DNA from: Hyphomicrobium zavarzinii ATCC 27496
GTDB taxonomy: Bacteria; Pseudomonadota; Alphaproteobacteria; Rhizobiales; Hyphomicrobiaceae
DNA length: 64,000 nucleotides
Reading direction: 5' to 3'
NCBI RefSeq assembly: GCF_000383415.1
Contig: NZ_KB911261.1
Coordinates: 124,001-188,000 of the forward strand
The notes beneath the pieces were generated by a model. The model saw nothing but the letters and a program-made list of their open reading frames with translations, searched no databases and had not been told where the DNA came from. The position numbers and the translations under genes are program-made. Shown here piece by piece: positions 51,353 to 59,929 of the stretch (positions within the stretch are counted from its first letter, which is position 1; the number at the start of each line of letters is the position of its first letter).

Positions 51353-52666
51353 CTAGGCCGTCGCCGCGGCGAGCGCCTGGTCGAGATCGGCGATGATGTC
51401 GTCGATGTGCTCGATGCCGATCGAGAGCCGTACATAGCCGTCCGTCACGCCCGTGGCCAACAGCTCCTCACCGCTCAACTGGGAGTGCGTGGTCGAGGCC
51501 GGATGGATGGCCAGGCTGCGCACGTCGCCGATGTTGGCCACATGATAGAAGAGCTTCAGGGCATCGATGAAGCGGCGGCCCGCTTCGCGTCCCTTCGCCA
51601 GCTCGAAGCCGAGAAGTCCACCTTCTCCGCCCGAGAGATACCGCTCCGCCCGCGCGCGCTGAACGCCGGTCTGCTGAGAGGGGTGGATGACGCGCGTCAC
51701 GGCGGGATGCTTGGTCAGCCAGCGCACAACGGCAGACGTGTTCTCGGAATGGCGCGCGATACGCAGCGGCAAGGTCTCGATGCCCTGCAGGAGAAGAAAC
51801 GCGTTGAAGGGCGAGAGCGCGGCGCCGAGATCGCGCAGCAGCGTGACGCGCGCCTTGATGATGTAGGCGATCGGGCCGAGCGGCTTCACCGCCTCGTTCC
51901 AGATGGCGCCGTGATAGCTCGGATCGGGCGTGCTGAACACGGGCTGGCGCACCGGATGCGCGGCCCAGTCGAAATTGCCGCCATCGACGATCACGCCGCC
52001 GATCGAGGTGCCGTGGCCGCCCAGATACTTGGTCGAAGAATAGACGACGACGGCTGCGCCGTGATCGAGCGGGCGGCACAAGGCGGGCGCGGCCGTGTTG
52101 TCGACGATCAGCGGGATGCCGAGGGGACGCCCGATCTCGGCGACCTCCGCGATGGGAAACACGGCGAGCTTCGGATTGGGCAGCGTTTCGGCGTAGTAGG
52201 CGCGCGTCCGCTCGTCCGTCGCGCGGCGGAAGTTCTCCGGATCGGTGGGATCGACGAAGCGAACCTCGACGCCCTGATCCTTGAGCGTGTTGGCGAACAG
52301 GTTCCAGGTTCCGCCGTAGAGATCGGTCGAGCTCACGATGTTGTCGCCGGCACGAGCCAGGTTCTGCACGGCATAGGCGGATGCGGCCTGCCCCGACGCA
52401 ACGCCGAGCGCCGCAACACCGCCTTCCAACGCCGCAACGCGCTTCTCGAGCACGTCGGTCGTGGGGTTCATGATGCGCGTATAGATGTTGCCGAGCTCCT
52501 TCAGAGCGAACAGATCCTCGGCGTGTGCCGTATCGCGGAACTGGTAGGACGTCGTCTGGTAAATCGGAACGGCGACTGCACCCGTGGACGGATCAGCACG
52601 CCAGCCGGCATGGAGCACCACGGTCTCGGTGCGCGGCGTTTTGCTGGAAACATCCTTGTCGGTCAC
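51353..52666 (-). CDS. metY: O-acetylhomoserine sulfhydrylase
   Basis: MetY makes homocysteine from O-acetylhomoserine and sulfide, or methionine from methanethiol. The 437-residue PLP enzyme shows VPIYQTTSYQF, NIYTRIMNPTTDVLEKRVAALEGG, SSTDLYGGTWNLF, VDNTAAPALCRP, the PLP lysine in YSSTKYLGGHG, and the Cys/Met-metabolism C-terminal region HPASTTHSQLS. I prefer the GTG at 52666, which follows AGGAGG by eight bases; the ATG at 52684 lies inside or before that site. It follows hmuV on the same strand after 132 bases that contain inverted repeats. Confidence 0.93.
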   Translation of the reverse strand: MTDKDVSSKTPRTETVVLHAGWRADPSTGAVAVPIYQTTSYQFRDTAHAEDLFALKELGNIYTRIMNPTTDVLEKRVAALEGGVAALGVASGQAASAYAVQNLARAGDNIVSSTDLYGGTWNLFANTLKDQGVEVRFVDPTDPENFRRATDERTRAYYAETLPNPKLAVFPIAEVAEIGRPLGIPLIVDNTAAPALCRPLDHGAAVVVYSSTKYLGGHGTSIGGVIVDGGNFDWAAHPVRQPVFSTPDPSYHGAIWNEAVKPLGPIAYIIKARVTLLRDLGAALSPFNAFLLLQGIETLPLRIARHSENTSAVVRWLTKHPAVTRVIHPSQQTGVQRARAERYLSGGEGGLLGFELAKGREAGRRFIDALKLFYHVANIGDVRSLAIHPASTTHSQLSGEELLATGVTDGYVRLSIGIEHIDDIIADLDQALAAATA

Positions 52667-52693
52667 GGCTCTTCCTCCTGGCATTCGGTGTGA

Positions 52694-52730
52694 TCGCGGG
52701 TGTGGGCCACCGTGGCCCGCGGCATCGCGA
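52694..52730 (-). promoter_or_regulatory. Competing inverted repeats in the metY leader
   Basis: GGGCCAC (52704-52710) and GTGGCCC (52712-52718) form a tight palindrome that overlaps a second pairing, CGCGGG (52695-52700) with CCCGCG (52716-52721), and an outer TCGCG/CGCGA pair (52694-52698, 52726-52730). The structure ends about 28 bases upstream of the GTG. It could be a terminator remnant of hmuV, a regulator site or an RNA switch; the conserved SAM-II core is not present. Confidence 0.35.
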
Positions 52731-52798
52731 CAGCCCGTCTTCTAGCTCAGAGGAATGGGTCCGTCATGGGGGATGACAGGTGTTTCGGGCGATTCAGG

Positions 52799-53638
52799 TC
52801 AAAGGCGGGCGCCTTTGGCTGCCTTTGCCTGCCCCAGTGCTGGAATAACGAATGGAATTCCGTCGGCGGGAGGCCGTCCAACCGACAACGGGCACTCGTA
52901 GGCCCGGCTCAGGATGGCTTCCGTCATCGCCTGACGCGGAGGACCGTCCGCTATGATGCATCCGTGGCTCATGATCACGACCCGATCGGCGAAGGCAGCG
53001 GCCAGATTGAGATCGTGCATAACCATGAGGATCGCGGTGCCGGCGTCTGCCTCGCGCCGGAGCGCTTCGAGGACGACGACCTGGTGGCCGACGTCGAGGC
53101 TGGACGTCGGCTCGTCCAGCAGCAAGATCTTTCCGCCGCCGGCCAAATCACGTGCGACAGAAAGCTGGCAGAGAGCGCGCGCGATATGGGTGCGCTGCCG
53201 CTCGCCGCCCGAAAGCTCGGTGAACAGGCGGCCCGAGAACGCCGCCAGCCCAACGCGGCCGATCGCGTCTCCCACTGCCCGTTCGATGCGCGGGTTCTCC
53301 CGGGATAATCCCGGAACCGAAACGCCGAGGCGCACGACCTCGCGCACAGTGAACGGAAAGCTCAGATTGCTCGACTGGGCGACGACCGCGCGCAGGCGTG
53401 CCAGCTCGCCAGCTTTCAAGATGGCCAGATCCCGTCCGTCGACCACAACGCGGCCCGATGCGGGCGAGAGCTCTCCCGCCATCACTTTAAGAAGCGTGGA
53501 CTTCCCAGCTCCGTTCGGCCCCAACACTGCAACGACCTCACCCGCGGCCACGCCGAGATCGGCCTTGCTCACGAGGCTCACATCATGAACCCGATAGCTT
53601 ACGGACTGGGCCGCCAATACGTCGGCACGATCAGACAT
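52799..53638 (-). CDS. hmuV: Heme ABC transporter, ATP-binding protein
   Basis: This 279-residue ATPase drives heme import from periplasm to cytosol. Motifs are Walker A GPNGAGKSTLLKVM (about residue 39), signature LSGGERQRTHIARAL, Walker B ILLLDEPTSSLD and switch histidine MVMHDLNLA. It resembles HmuV/HemV rather than FepC-type proteins in the SVARDLAGGGKILLLDEP segment. The start overlaps the hmuU stop by eight bases. It ends the hmuPTUV operon. Confidence 0.93.
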   Translation of the reverse strand: MSDRADVLAAQSVSYRVHDVSLVSKADLGVAAGEVVAVLGPNGAGKSTLLKVMAGELSPASGRVVVDGRDLAILKAGELARLRAVVAQSSNLSFPFTVREVVRLGVSVPGLSRENPRIERAVGDAIGRVGLAAFSGRLFTELSGGERQRTHIARALCQLSVARDLAGGGKILLLDEPTSSLDVGHQVVVLEALRREADAGTAILMVMHDLNLAAAFADRVVIMSHGCIIADGPPRQAMTEAILSRAYECPLSVGRPPADGIPFVIPALGQAKAAKGARL

Positions 53639-54731
53639 AAGCCCCTCGCCTCAGCACCAGATGCAGGAAGACCGGCGCGCCGATGAGCGCGACGACGATG
53701 CCGAGCGGAAGCTCGGCAGGCGCGACGATGATACGGGCCACGATATCGGCCGCGAGGACAAGGGCGGCGCCGAGCATCGCGCTTGCTGGCAGGACGGTTC
53801 CGTGATCAGGGCCTGCGACGAGGCGTACGACGTGAGGCACGATGATGCCAACGAAGCCGATAATCCCTGCCGCTGCCACCGCGGCCGCGACGGATGCCGC
53901 TGTGGCGATGATGATGAGGCGCTTGATGCGCTCGACATCTATCCCGAGATGGAACGCCTCCGCCTCCCCGAGCAGCAGGCCGTTCAGAGCCCTGACGAGA
54001 TAGGGGAGCAGAAGCAGATTGAGCACTGCAAACGGCGCGACGCCGATGACCTTGGTCCAGCTCGATCCCGCGAGGCTTCCGAGTGTCCAGAGCGTCAGAT
54101 CCCGCAGCTCGCGATCATCGCTCAGATAGGCGAGCAACCCCATCAACGCTTGTGCCAACGCGCCGAGAACGAGGCCCGCAAGCAGCAGGGCTGCGACCGA
54201 GACCGTGCGACGGCTGCTCGCGAGCACGACGAGCGTTCCGGTCACGGCGAGACCGCCTGCGAAGGCCGCGACGGGAAGCGCGTGCACTCCGAACGCCGCC
54301 ACCACGGGCGCGGCAATTCCGTGCCCGAGGACGATCACGGTCACCGCGGCGAGCGCCGCGCCCGACGACACGCCGATCAAGCCTGGATCAGCGAGCGGAT
54401 TTCGGAAGATGCCTTGCATCATGGCGCCCGCAACAGCGAGACACGCGCCGACCATTGCGGCGAGGATCGTTCGCGGCAGACGAATGTCGAGTAGCACGAG
54501 GGCCGAGCGTGCGCTCTCGGCGTCGCCGTCACCGAACATCGCCGTGATGGCGGATGGAAGCGCGTCGAGCGATATGCCGGTCGCTCCGATCGAGAGAGAC
54601 AGCACGGCCGTGACGGCAAGAGCCAGCGCAGACACGGCGAACAGAACGAAGCGTTGCTGCGCCCTGTCCGGCTCCGCCGCTCTCATATGCTCAGCGGACA
54701 CGATCGCTCCAGCCGGAAGCTTCGACGTCAT
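53631..54731 (-). CDS. hmuU: Heme ABC transporter, permease
   Basis: This 366-residue FecCD-family permease has about ten transmembrane segments and the family motifs RLPRTILAAMVGACLAVAGAMMQGIFRNPLADPGLIGVSSGAAL (about residues 84-128) and GFVGIIVPHVVRLVAGPDH. It forms the inner-membrane channel for heme. Its ATG overlaps the hmuT stop (ATGA) and its end overlaps hmuV, indicating a coupled operon. Confidence 0.93.
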   Translation of the reverse strand: MTSKLPAGAIVSAEHMRAAEPDRAQQRFVLFAVSALALAVTAVLSLSIGATGISLDALPSAITAMFGDGDAESARSALVLLDIRLPRTILAAMVGACLAVAGAMMQGIFRNPLADPGLIGVSSGAALAAVTVIVLGHGIAAPVVAAFGVHALPVAAFAGGLAVTGTLVVLASSRRTVSVAALLLAGLVLGALAQALMGLLAYLSDDRELRDLTLWTLGSLAGSSWTKVIGVAPFAVLNLLLLPYLVRALNGLLLGEAEAFHLGIDVERIKRLIIIATAASVAAAVAAAGIIGFVGIIVPHVVRLVAGPDHGTVLPASAMLGAALVLAADIVARIIVAPAELPLGIVVALIGAPVFLHLVLRRGAYV

Positions 54732-55663
54732 GGCCGCTCCGCTGTGGCGGGCTTCTGGGCAAGCTCCGGATAGAAGCGGTCCATCAAGTCCGACGCTGCC
54801 GCCGCTGCGCGCGGGCCGAACTGCAAGGCGTAGCTTCCATCGACCTCGATGATGCGGCCGGCCTTTGCGGCAGGCGTGCTGCCAAGCCCTTTCATGGAGC
54901 CGATCTCCTTGGCCATCTCACCTTTGTTGGCGCCGTCGCTGCGCAGCATGACGACGATAATGTCCGGAGCCGCCGTTACAGCGGCCTCGTCGTTCAGGGG
55001 CTTGTAGCCTTCGAGGCTCTTCACCGCATTCTCTGCCCCGGCAAGCCCGAAAATCGCCTCGGCCGACGTTTTGGTGCCTCCTACCACGACGCGGCCGCCT
55101 TGATTTGCCAGCACGAACAGCGCGCGCACGGGCTTCGTCACCTTGGCCCTCTTGGCGGCAACGGCGTCGAACTCCGCCTTGACGCGGCTTGCGAGCTTCG
55201 CACCTTCCTCCTTGAGGCCCAGAGCGTCCGCCACGGCGCCAATTTTCTGGGCAACGCCGTCGGGTGTTTCTGGCGTCGATATCTCGATCATCGGAATGGA
55301 AGACGCCTTCAGTGCGGCGACGACCTCGGGAGGTCCCGCATTACCGGACGCGATAATCAGCGTCGGGCTCATGGACAACACGCCTTCGGTCGAAAGCGCG
55401 CGCATGTAGCCCACGCTTTCCTTGGTGGCGACGGCGTCCGGCGGATAGTGGCTCGTGGTGTCCACGGCCACGATGCTATCCCCGCGGCCCAGCGCAAAAA
55501 TTATCTCCGTCACATCGCCACCGATGGAGACGATGCGCTGCTCTCCTGCGGCCTTGGGTGTTTCCGCATGCGCCTTGGGCGCGAGCTGCGCACCACACAC
55601 CGCGAGCGAGCCGATGCCGGCAATCCACAAGAAGCGACGAACGCGTTTCAGAAGAGCGAACAT
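54728..55663 (-). CDS. hmuT: Heme-binding periplasmic protein
   Basis: The 311-residue product has a signal peptide (basic FALLKRVRRF then WIAGIGSLAVCGAQL, ending AHA) and a type III periplasmic binding protein fold: RIVSIGGDVTEIIFALG, VDTTSHYPPDAV, VGYMRALSTEGVLSMSPTLII. Heme-binding HmuT proteins typically use a tyrosine; Y in VGYMRALS fits the usual location. It passes heme to HmuUV. It starts eight bases after the hmuP stop. Confidence 0.92.
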   Translation of the reverse strand: MFALLKRVRRFLWIAGIGSLAVCGAQLAPKAHAETPKAAGEQRIVSIGGDVTEIIFALGRGDSIVAVDTTSHYPPDAVATKESVGYMRALSTEGVLSMSPTLIIASGNAGPPEVVAALKASSIPMIEISTPETPDGVAQKIGAVADALGLKEEGAKLASRVKAEFDAVAAKRAKVTKPVRALFVLANQGGRVVVGGTKTSAEAIFGLAGAENAVKSLEGYKPLNDEAAVTAAPDIIVVMLRSDGANKGEMAKEIGSMKGLGSTPAAKAGRIIEVDGSYALQFGPRAAAAASDLMDRFYPELAQKPATAERP

Positions 55664-55671
55664 CTTGGTTC

Positions 55672-55866
55672 CTATTTTGTTAGAATGAGGCGGCCATTGG
55701 CGGTGATGCGCAGACGGTATTCAGCGCCGTCGTGCTCGAGGATGGCTTCACGCCTTCCTTGCAGAAGATCCGCCACGCTGTAACGGATCAACGCCTCAAC
55801 AGATCCACGTGCCGATGGCAGGGGCGCCGATATTTCAGTCTTTTTCTCGTGTTGCTCGGGTGACAT
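55672..55866 (-). CDS. hmuP: Hemin uptake protein HemP/HmuP
   Basis: This 64-residue protein contains the HemP family core RYSVADLLQGRREAILEHDGAEYRLRITANGRLILTK. In Bradyrhizobium, HmuP works with Irr as an activator of the divergent heme receptor operon. I chose the ATG at 55866 because the family is short and the frame upstream has no similarity. It is the first gene of hmuPTUV and faces hmuR across a 249-base region, the expected arrangement for coordinated control. Confidence 0.88.
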   Translation of the reverse strand: MSPEQHEKKTEISAPLPSARGSVEALIRYSVADLLQGRREAILEHDGAEYRLRITANGRLILTK

Positions 55867-55879
55867 TCCTACGTCCAGA

Positions 55880-55895
55880 TTAGAATTATTTGAAA
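55880..55895. promoter_or_regulatory. Candidate iron-control element (Irr box)
   Basis: TTAGAATTATTTGAAA resembles the Irr-binding iron control element (approximately TTAGAANNNTTCTAAA) at most positions of both half-sites. It lies in an AT-rich patch 14 bases upstream of the hmuP ATG, within the divergent hmuP-hmuR region. The second half-site is imperfect (TTTGAAA rather than TTCTAAA). Confidence 0.4.
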
Positions 55896-56115
55896 TCGGC
55901 AGCCGTTCACGCGTCGTAGAAGCGGATGTTTTCGGATCGCCTTTTGTTTGTTGACTATGTAATTCCACATTACTATTGTGCGCAAGTCCGCATCGCAATC
56001 GCGGATGTTCCGGCAGACGCAATATCGTCGCCGCAACGGCAAGCCAGCCTTTCGGGAGGGGGTCCCGAGCCAGCCAGCCAGTGAACCGCAAGCTACAACT
56101 GGGGCGAGGGCTGTG

Positions 56116-58356
56116 ATGGTAAGAGTGTGGGCAGGGGGCCTGATGTCAGCGGTTTCGTTGATATCGCTAACGCAATACGCAAACGCGCAAGAAATTATGC
56201 TCGACGGCATCGTCGTGACGTCTTCCAAGACTCAGGAGAGTGCGATCGACGCGCTCTCGGGCTCGTCGGCGATCAGCAGAGAAGAGATCGATACGCAATT
56301 CCAGCCGGACCGTATTTCGCAGGTTCTCAGAACGATCCCAGGCGTGACGACACAGGAGACGGCGCGCGATACCGCGACGGCGATCAATATTCGCGGCCTG
56401 CAGGATTTTGGACGCGTCAACGTGCTGATCGATGGTGCGCGGCAGAACTTCCAGCGTACCGGCCACAGCGCGAACGGCATGTTCTACATCGATCCCGAGA
56501 TGATCAAGAGCGTCGACATCACGCGCGGTCCTACGGCGACGATCTACGGTTCGGGTGCCATCGGTGGCGTCGCACAGTTCTCGCTGCTCGATGCCGGCGA
56601 CATCCTTCGGTCCGGGGAGTACGCGGCCGGACAGGTGAAGACCCGCTACGGCACCAACGACGACGGCAAGCTTGCGAGCTTCACCGCGGCGGCCCGCTCT
56701 CTCAGCGGCACTGTCGATATTATCGGGCAGGTGAACGGCCATTGGTCCAACGACTACGAGGACGGCAGCGGGAACGTCGTGCCGGGCTCGAACGACGAGA
56801 CGGATTCGAAGTTTGCCAAGCTGCGGATTCGTCCCGAACAGGGCCACGAGGTGACCGCGACCATCATCGACTACAATTCGAGCTTCATGGATCAGGTCGA
56901 GCAGGGCTCGACGGACTACGACACCAACGTCGAAAATCGCCAGTACACCCTCGGCTACACCTTCACCAGCCCGACCAACCCGCTGATCGATTTCTCAAGC
57001 AAGGTTTACTACAACGAGACATCGCTCGATCAGACGCGCCTTTCGGGCGGCGACAATTCCTACTATACGGCAAATCCGGGTGGCGGCGGGGTCGCATGTA
57101 ACTCCTCGAATCTCGCGCGCTTCGGAACAACGGCATTTCCGACCGTCTTCCTGCCGGTGGGCTCGCCGTGCTTCTTCCACCCGGACGCATTCCCAGTCGG
57201 CTCGCAGCGCAGCTTCAATATCGAGACCGAAGGCGCCGACATCTACAATACCTCGCGTTTCGACGCTGCCGGCATGAAGGTGGCGCTGACCTATGGCATC
57301 GACGGGTTCCGCGACACCGTCAAGACCGCCGATCCGACCGGAAATGGCGACGAGTTCACGCCGTCGGGTCAACGTGAAGTCTATGGCGGCTTCGTTCAGA
57401 GCCAGCTCACGTTCTTCAACGACATGGTCGATCTGATCACGGCGGTGCGTTACGACAGCTACAAACTGGAGGGCGGCGGCACGGAGCTTTCCGACGATCG
57501 CATCTCGCCGAAGGTCACGCTCGGCGTCACGCCGCTGCAAGGCTTTACGGTGTTCGGCACCTATGCCGAAGGTTTCCGCGCGCCAGCCCTTTCCGAGACA
57601 TTGCTCAGCGGGTTCCATCCCGGATTCGCGCACTTCCAGCTTCTTCCCAATCCCAACCTCGAGCCGGAAGTCGCGCGTAACTGGGAAGGCGGCATCAACC
57701 TCAAGTACGACAACGTCGTCACGACCGGCGATAAGTTCCGGGCAAAGTTCACTGCGTTCCACAACAAGGTCGAGAACTATATCGACCAAGTGACGACTGG
57801 AGACACGAACGGGTACCTGCTGTTCTTCCGGCCAGGCTGCACGGGCGTAAACCCGGGGGTAGGCTGTATCCCGGTTTCGTTCGTCCCGATGTTCGACGGC
57901 GTGAACTTGCAGTACCAGAACGTGCGCGACGCGACTATCGAAGGCGTGGAGTTCGAGTCCTACTACGACGCGCAGTCCTGGTTCGCGGGGATCGGTGCTC
58001 ATCGCATTCGGGGCACGAACGAGGATACCGGCACCGGTCTCATGACCATTCCGGCCGACCAGGTCACGCTTACCGCAGGCTTCCGGGCTTTCGACAACAA
58101 GCTGACGGCTGGTGCACGCACGCGCTTCGTAGCCAAACAAGACCGCTTCGAGCCGGGCGAGATTCGTGCCGCGCAGTTCGCGGATGCTTACACCGTGGTC
58201 GATCTCTTCGGAGAGTATCAGGTCAACGACAAGCTCACCGTCAACGCCAATATCGACAACCTTTTCGACGAGACCTATCGCCAGCATCTCGACCAATACA
58301 ACAGCCCCGGCTTCAATGCCCGGGTTGGAGTGACCATGCGTCTTGGGGCCCAGTAA
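56116..58356 (+). CDS. hmuR: TonB-dependent heme receptor
   Basis: The 746-residue receptor belongs to the heme/hemoglobin receptor group. It has a signal peptide (MVRVWAGGLMSAVSLISLTQYANAQ), TonB box-like DGIVVTSSK, a plug (DRISQVLRTIPGVTTQ, INIRGLQDFGRVNVLIDGARQNFQRTG), and the two heme-receptor barrel motifs FRAP (GFRAPALSETL, about residue 486) and NPNL (NPNLEPE, about residue 513). I chose the ATG at 56116, preceded by GAGGG, because it starts the signal peptide; the frame opens at 55978. It heads a plus-strand operon divergent from hmuPTUV. Confidence 0.93.
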   Translation: MVRVWAGGLMSAVSLISLTQYANAQEIMLDGIVVTSSKTQESAIDALSGSSAISREEIDTQFQPDRISQVLRTIPGVTTQETARDTATAINIRGLQDFGRVNVLIDGARQNFQRTGHSANGMFYIDPEMIKSVDITRGPTATIYGSGAIGGVAQFSLLDAGDILRSGEYAAGQVKTRYGTNDDGKLASFTAAARSLSGTVDIIGQVNGHWSNDYEDGSGNVVPGSNDETDSKFAKLRIRPEQGHEVTATIIDYNSSFMDQVEQGSTDYDTNVENRQYTLGYTFTSPTNPLIDFSSKVYYNETSLDQTRLSGGDNSYYTANPGGGGVACNSSNLARFGTTAFPTVFLPVGSPCFFHPDAFPVGSQRSFNIETEGADIYNTSRFDAAGMKVALTYGIDGFRDTVKTADPTGNGDEFTPSGQREVYGGFVQSQLTFFNDMVDLITAVRYDSYKLEGGGTELSDDRISPKVTLGVTPLQGFTVFGTYAEGFRAPALSETLLSGFHPGFAHFQLLPNPNLEPEVARNWEGGINLKYDNVVTTGDKFRAKFTAFHNKVENYIDQVTTGDTNGYLLFFRPGCTGVNPGVGCIPVSFVPMFDGVNLQYQNVRDATIEGVEFESYYDAQSWFAGIGAHRIRGTNEDTGTGLMTIPADQVTLTAGFRAFDNKLTAGARTRFVAKQDRFEPGEIRAAQFADAYTVVDLFGEYQVNDKLTVNANIDNLFDETYRQHLDQYNSPGFNARVGVTMRLGAQ

Positions 58357-58498
58357 CTCCTCCCGCACTGCCTGGGACCCCCAAGTTGGCGGCGGCGTGC
58401 CTTTCCGGTCGTTCTTCCGAGGCCGGATCGGACGCTGCCGCCGTTCTCTAATTCGTCTATGATCGCACCGTTCGGAAACTACGAAAGGACCCCCCGCG

Positions 58499-58840
58499 AT
58501 GTTCATCGCAATGAACCGCTTCAAGGTGATCAAAGGAGCAGAGAAGGACTTCGAGAACGTCTGGCTTTCGCGCGAGACGCATCTCAACGAGCTTACGGGC
58601 TTCGTCGAGTTCCATCTGCTCAAGGGACCGGAGCGCGAGGATCACGTGCTCTACTCGTCGCACACGATCTGGCGCTCGAAGGCCGATTTCGAGGCCTGGA
58701 CGAAGTCGGAGCAGTTCCGCAAAGCCCACTCGGGCGCGGGCTCCAGCAAGCCGCTTTATGTGGGCCATCCCGAATTCGAGGGATTCCAGGTGCTGCAAAC
58801 CGTGACGAGCGATGGAACGCGCCTCGTCGCTGCCGAGTAA
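58499..58840 (+). CDS. hmuQ: IsdG-type heme-degrading monooxygenase (HmuQ/HmuD-like)
   Basis: This 113-residue antibiotic-biosynthesis-monooxygenase-fold protein fits the IsdG family that opens heme and releases iron. The catalytic Asn-Trp-His set of IsdG is present at matching positions: N6 (MFIAMNRF), W67 (FEAWTKS) and H77 (FRKAHSG). HmuQ and HmuD of Bradyrhizobium are of this type and are encoded near hmuR. It follows hmuR by 142 bases and precedes hutX, giving a cytosolic heme-use module. Confidence 0.9.
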   Translation: MFIAMNRFKVIKGAEKDFENVWLSRETHLNELTGFVEFHLLKGPEREDHVLYSSHTIWRSKADFEAWTKSEQFRKAHSGAGSSKPLYVGHPEFEGFQVLQTVTSDGTRLVAAE

Positions 58841-58864
58841 TTCGATCGAGCGGAGGTGTCTTCC

Positions 58865-59380
58865 ATGAACGCCGTAGCAGAACAGAAGGACGACGTCTTC
58901 CTGCCGCTCCAGCAGCGGCTGGCAACCAATCCAGACGGTATTCTCGAGGACATCGCCCGCACATACTGCGTCAGCACGCTCGATGTGGTGCGCGCTCTTC
59001 CCGAGGCGCACCGCACGATCGTTGCCGGAGATCGGCTCGAGACAATATTCGAAGCGGTGACGGGATGGGGTTCCATTCTGTTCATCGTGCACACGCCGGA
59101 TCTCGTGCTCGAATGCGAAGGGCCTCTGCCGCCCGGCACGTTCGGGCGCGGCTACTTCAATCTGCACGGAGACAGCCCCATCGGCGGACATATCCGTGCC
59201 TCGCGGTGCAAGGAGATCGCGTTCGTCTTGCGGCCATTCATGGGTCGGGAGTCGCGCTCGATCCAGTTCTTCAACTTGGACGGCGACGCAATGTTCAAGA
59301 TCTTCGTCCGCCGCGATGAAGCCCGCAACCTCATCGCCGATCAGGTCGCGCGGTTCGATACGTTGAGAGCCAGCCTTTGA
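58865..59380 (+). CDS. hutX: Cytosolic heme-utilisation carrier HutX
   Basis: This 171-residue protein matches the HutX/HuvX family of intracellular heme carriers: GILEDIARTYCVSTLDVVRAL, VTGWGSILFIVHTPDLVLECEG, GYFNLHGDSPIGGHIRASRCKEIAFVLRPFMGRES and SIQFFNLDGDAMFKIFV. HutX delivers heme to a degrading enzyme, here plausibly the IsdG-type protein encoded 24 bases upstream. The ATG at 58865 follows GGAGG by eight bases. HmuS-like proteins are distant relatives; this is a single-domain short form. Confidence 0.92.
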   Translation: MNAVAEQKDDVFLPLQQRLATNPDGILEDIARTYCVSTLDVVRALPEAHRTIVAGDRLETIFEAVTGWGSILFIVHTPDLVLECEGPLPPGTFGRGYFNLHGDSPIGGHIRASRCKEIAFVLRPFMGRESRSIQFFNLDGDAMFKIFVRRDEARNLIADQVARFDTLRASL

Positions 59381-59426
59381 ACGGCGGCACTTCTCGCATG
59401 GCTTGAAAGATCTTTGGAGGCCCGTG

Positions 59427-59921
59427 ATGTGCAAAGGGCGCGATTCCCTGACCGACATCCAGTCCACCGGCTTGGGGGATCTGGAACGCGAGTGGCTGCA
59501 TCTCGTCCGGCTCCATTGCATGAGCTACGAGCACAATCATGCGGAGGGCTGGGACCGCGCGATCAGCCATGCCGAGGTGAAGTTCGGCGCCGACAACGGG
59601 CCGGGCATCGCCTCGCGTATCGCCGTTCTCATTCGCGCCATGCGCGAAGAGCGCCGTGGCGGCTTCGGCTATCTCTCACCGTTCTGCCCCTCGTGCCGAT
59701 TGCGCGTGACCGAGGACGAATGGCAGCTCATTACGCTCATGCAGGCCGGGTATCGCGGCGAGCCTCATGACATCGACGAGGCCGCGGCCGAGTTTGCGCG
59801 CCGCTCCCGCGCGCCCGTCCTCGCGGCTGCCGCCGCCCGATTCGGCAGCACGCTTGCCGCGGCAGTCGATCCCGGGAAGCGGCAAGGTGCGATGCCAGCG
59901 CCCAGCTTGCGGCTGCATTGA
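59427..59921 (+). CDS. Unknown CxxC protein in the heme operon
   Basis: I do not recognise this 164-residue protein. It has no signal peptide and a helical N-terminal half with clustered histidines and cysteines (LVRLHCMSYEHNHAEGW, residues 26-42; SHAEVKF), followed by a CPSC motif (residues 87-90, in SPFCPSCRLRVTEDEW) and an Ala/Arg-rich tail. H30, C31, H36, H38 and CPSC could bind a metal or heme. The ATG at 59427 follows GGAGG. It lies between hutX and tonB, so it belongs to the heme operon; a role in heme handling is inferred from position only. Confidence 0.7.
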   Translation: MCKGRDSLTDIQSTGLGDLEREWLHLVRLHCMSYEHNHAEGWDRAISHAEVKFGADNGPGIASRIAVLIRAMREERRGGFGYLSPFCPSCRLRVTEDEWQLITLMQAGYRGEPHDIDEAAAEFARRSRAPVLAAAAARFGSTLAAAVDPGKRQGAMPAPSLRLH

Positions 59922-59929
59922 GGCTGCCG

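Noticed and set aside
52667-52790. SAM-II riboswitch ahead of metY
   Set aside because: I looked for the conserved pseudoknot core and its AGCTAAA-type end. AGCTAGAAG occurs, but the remaining core is missing.
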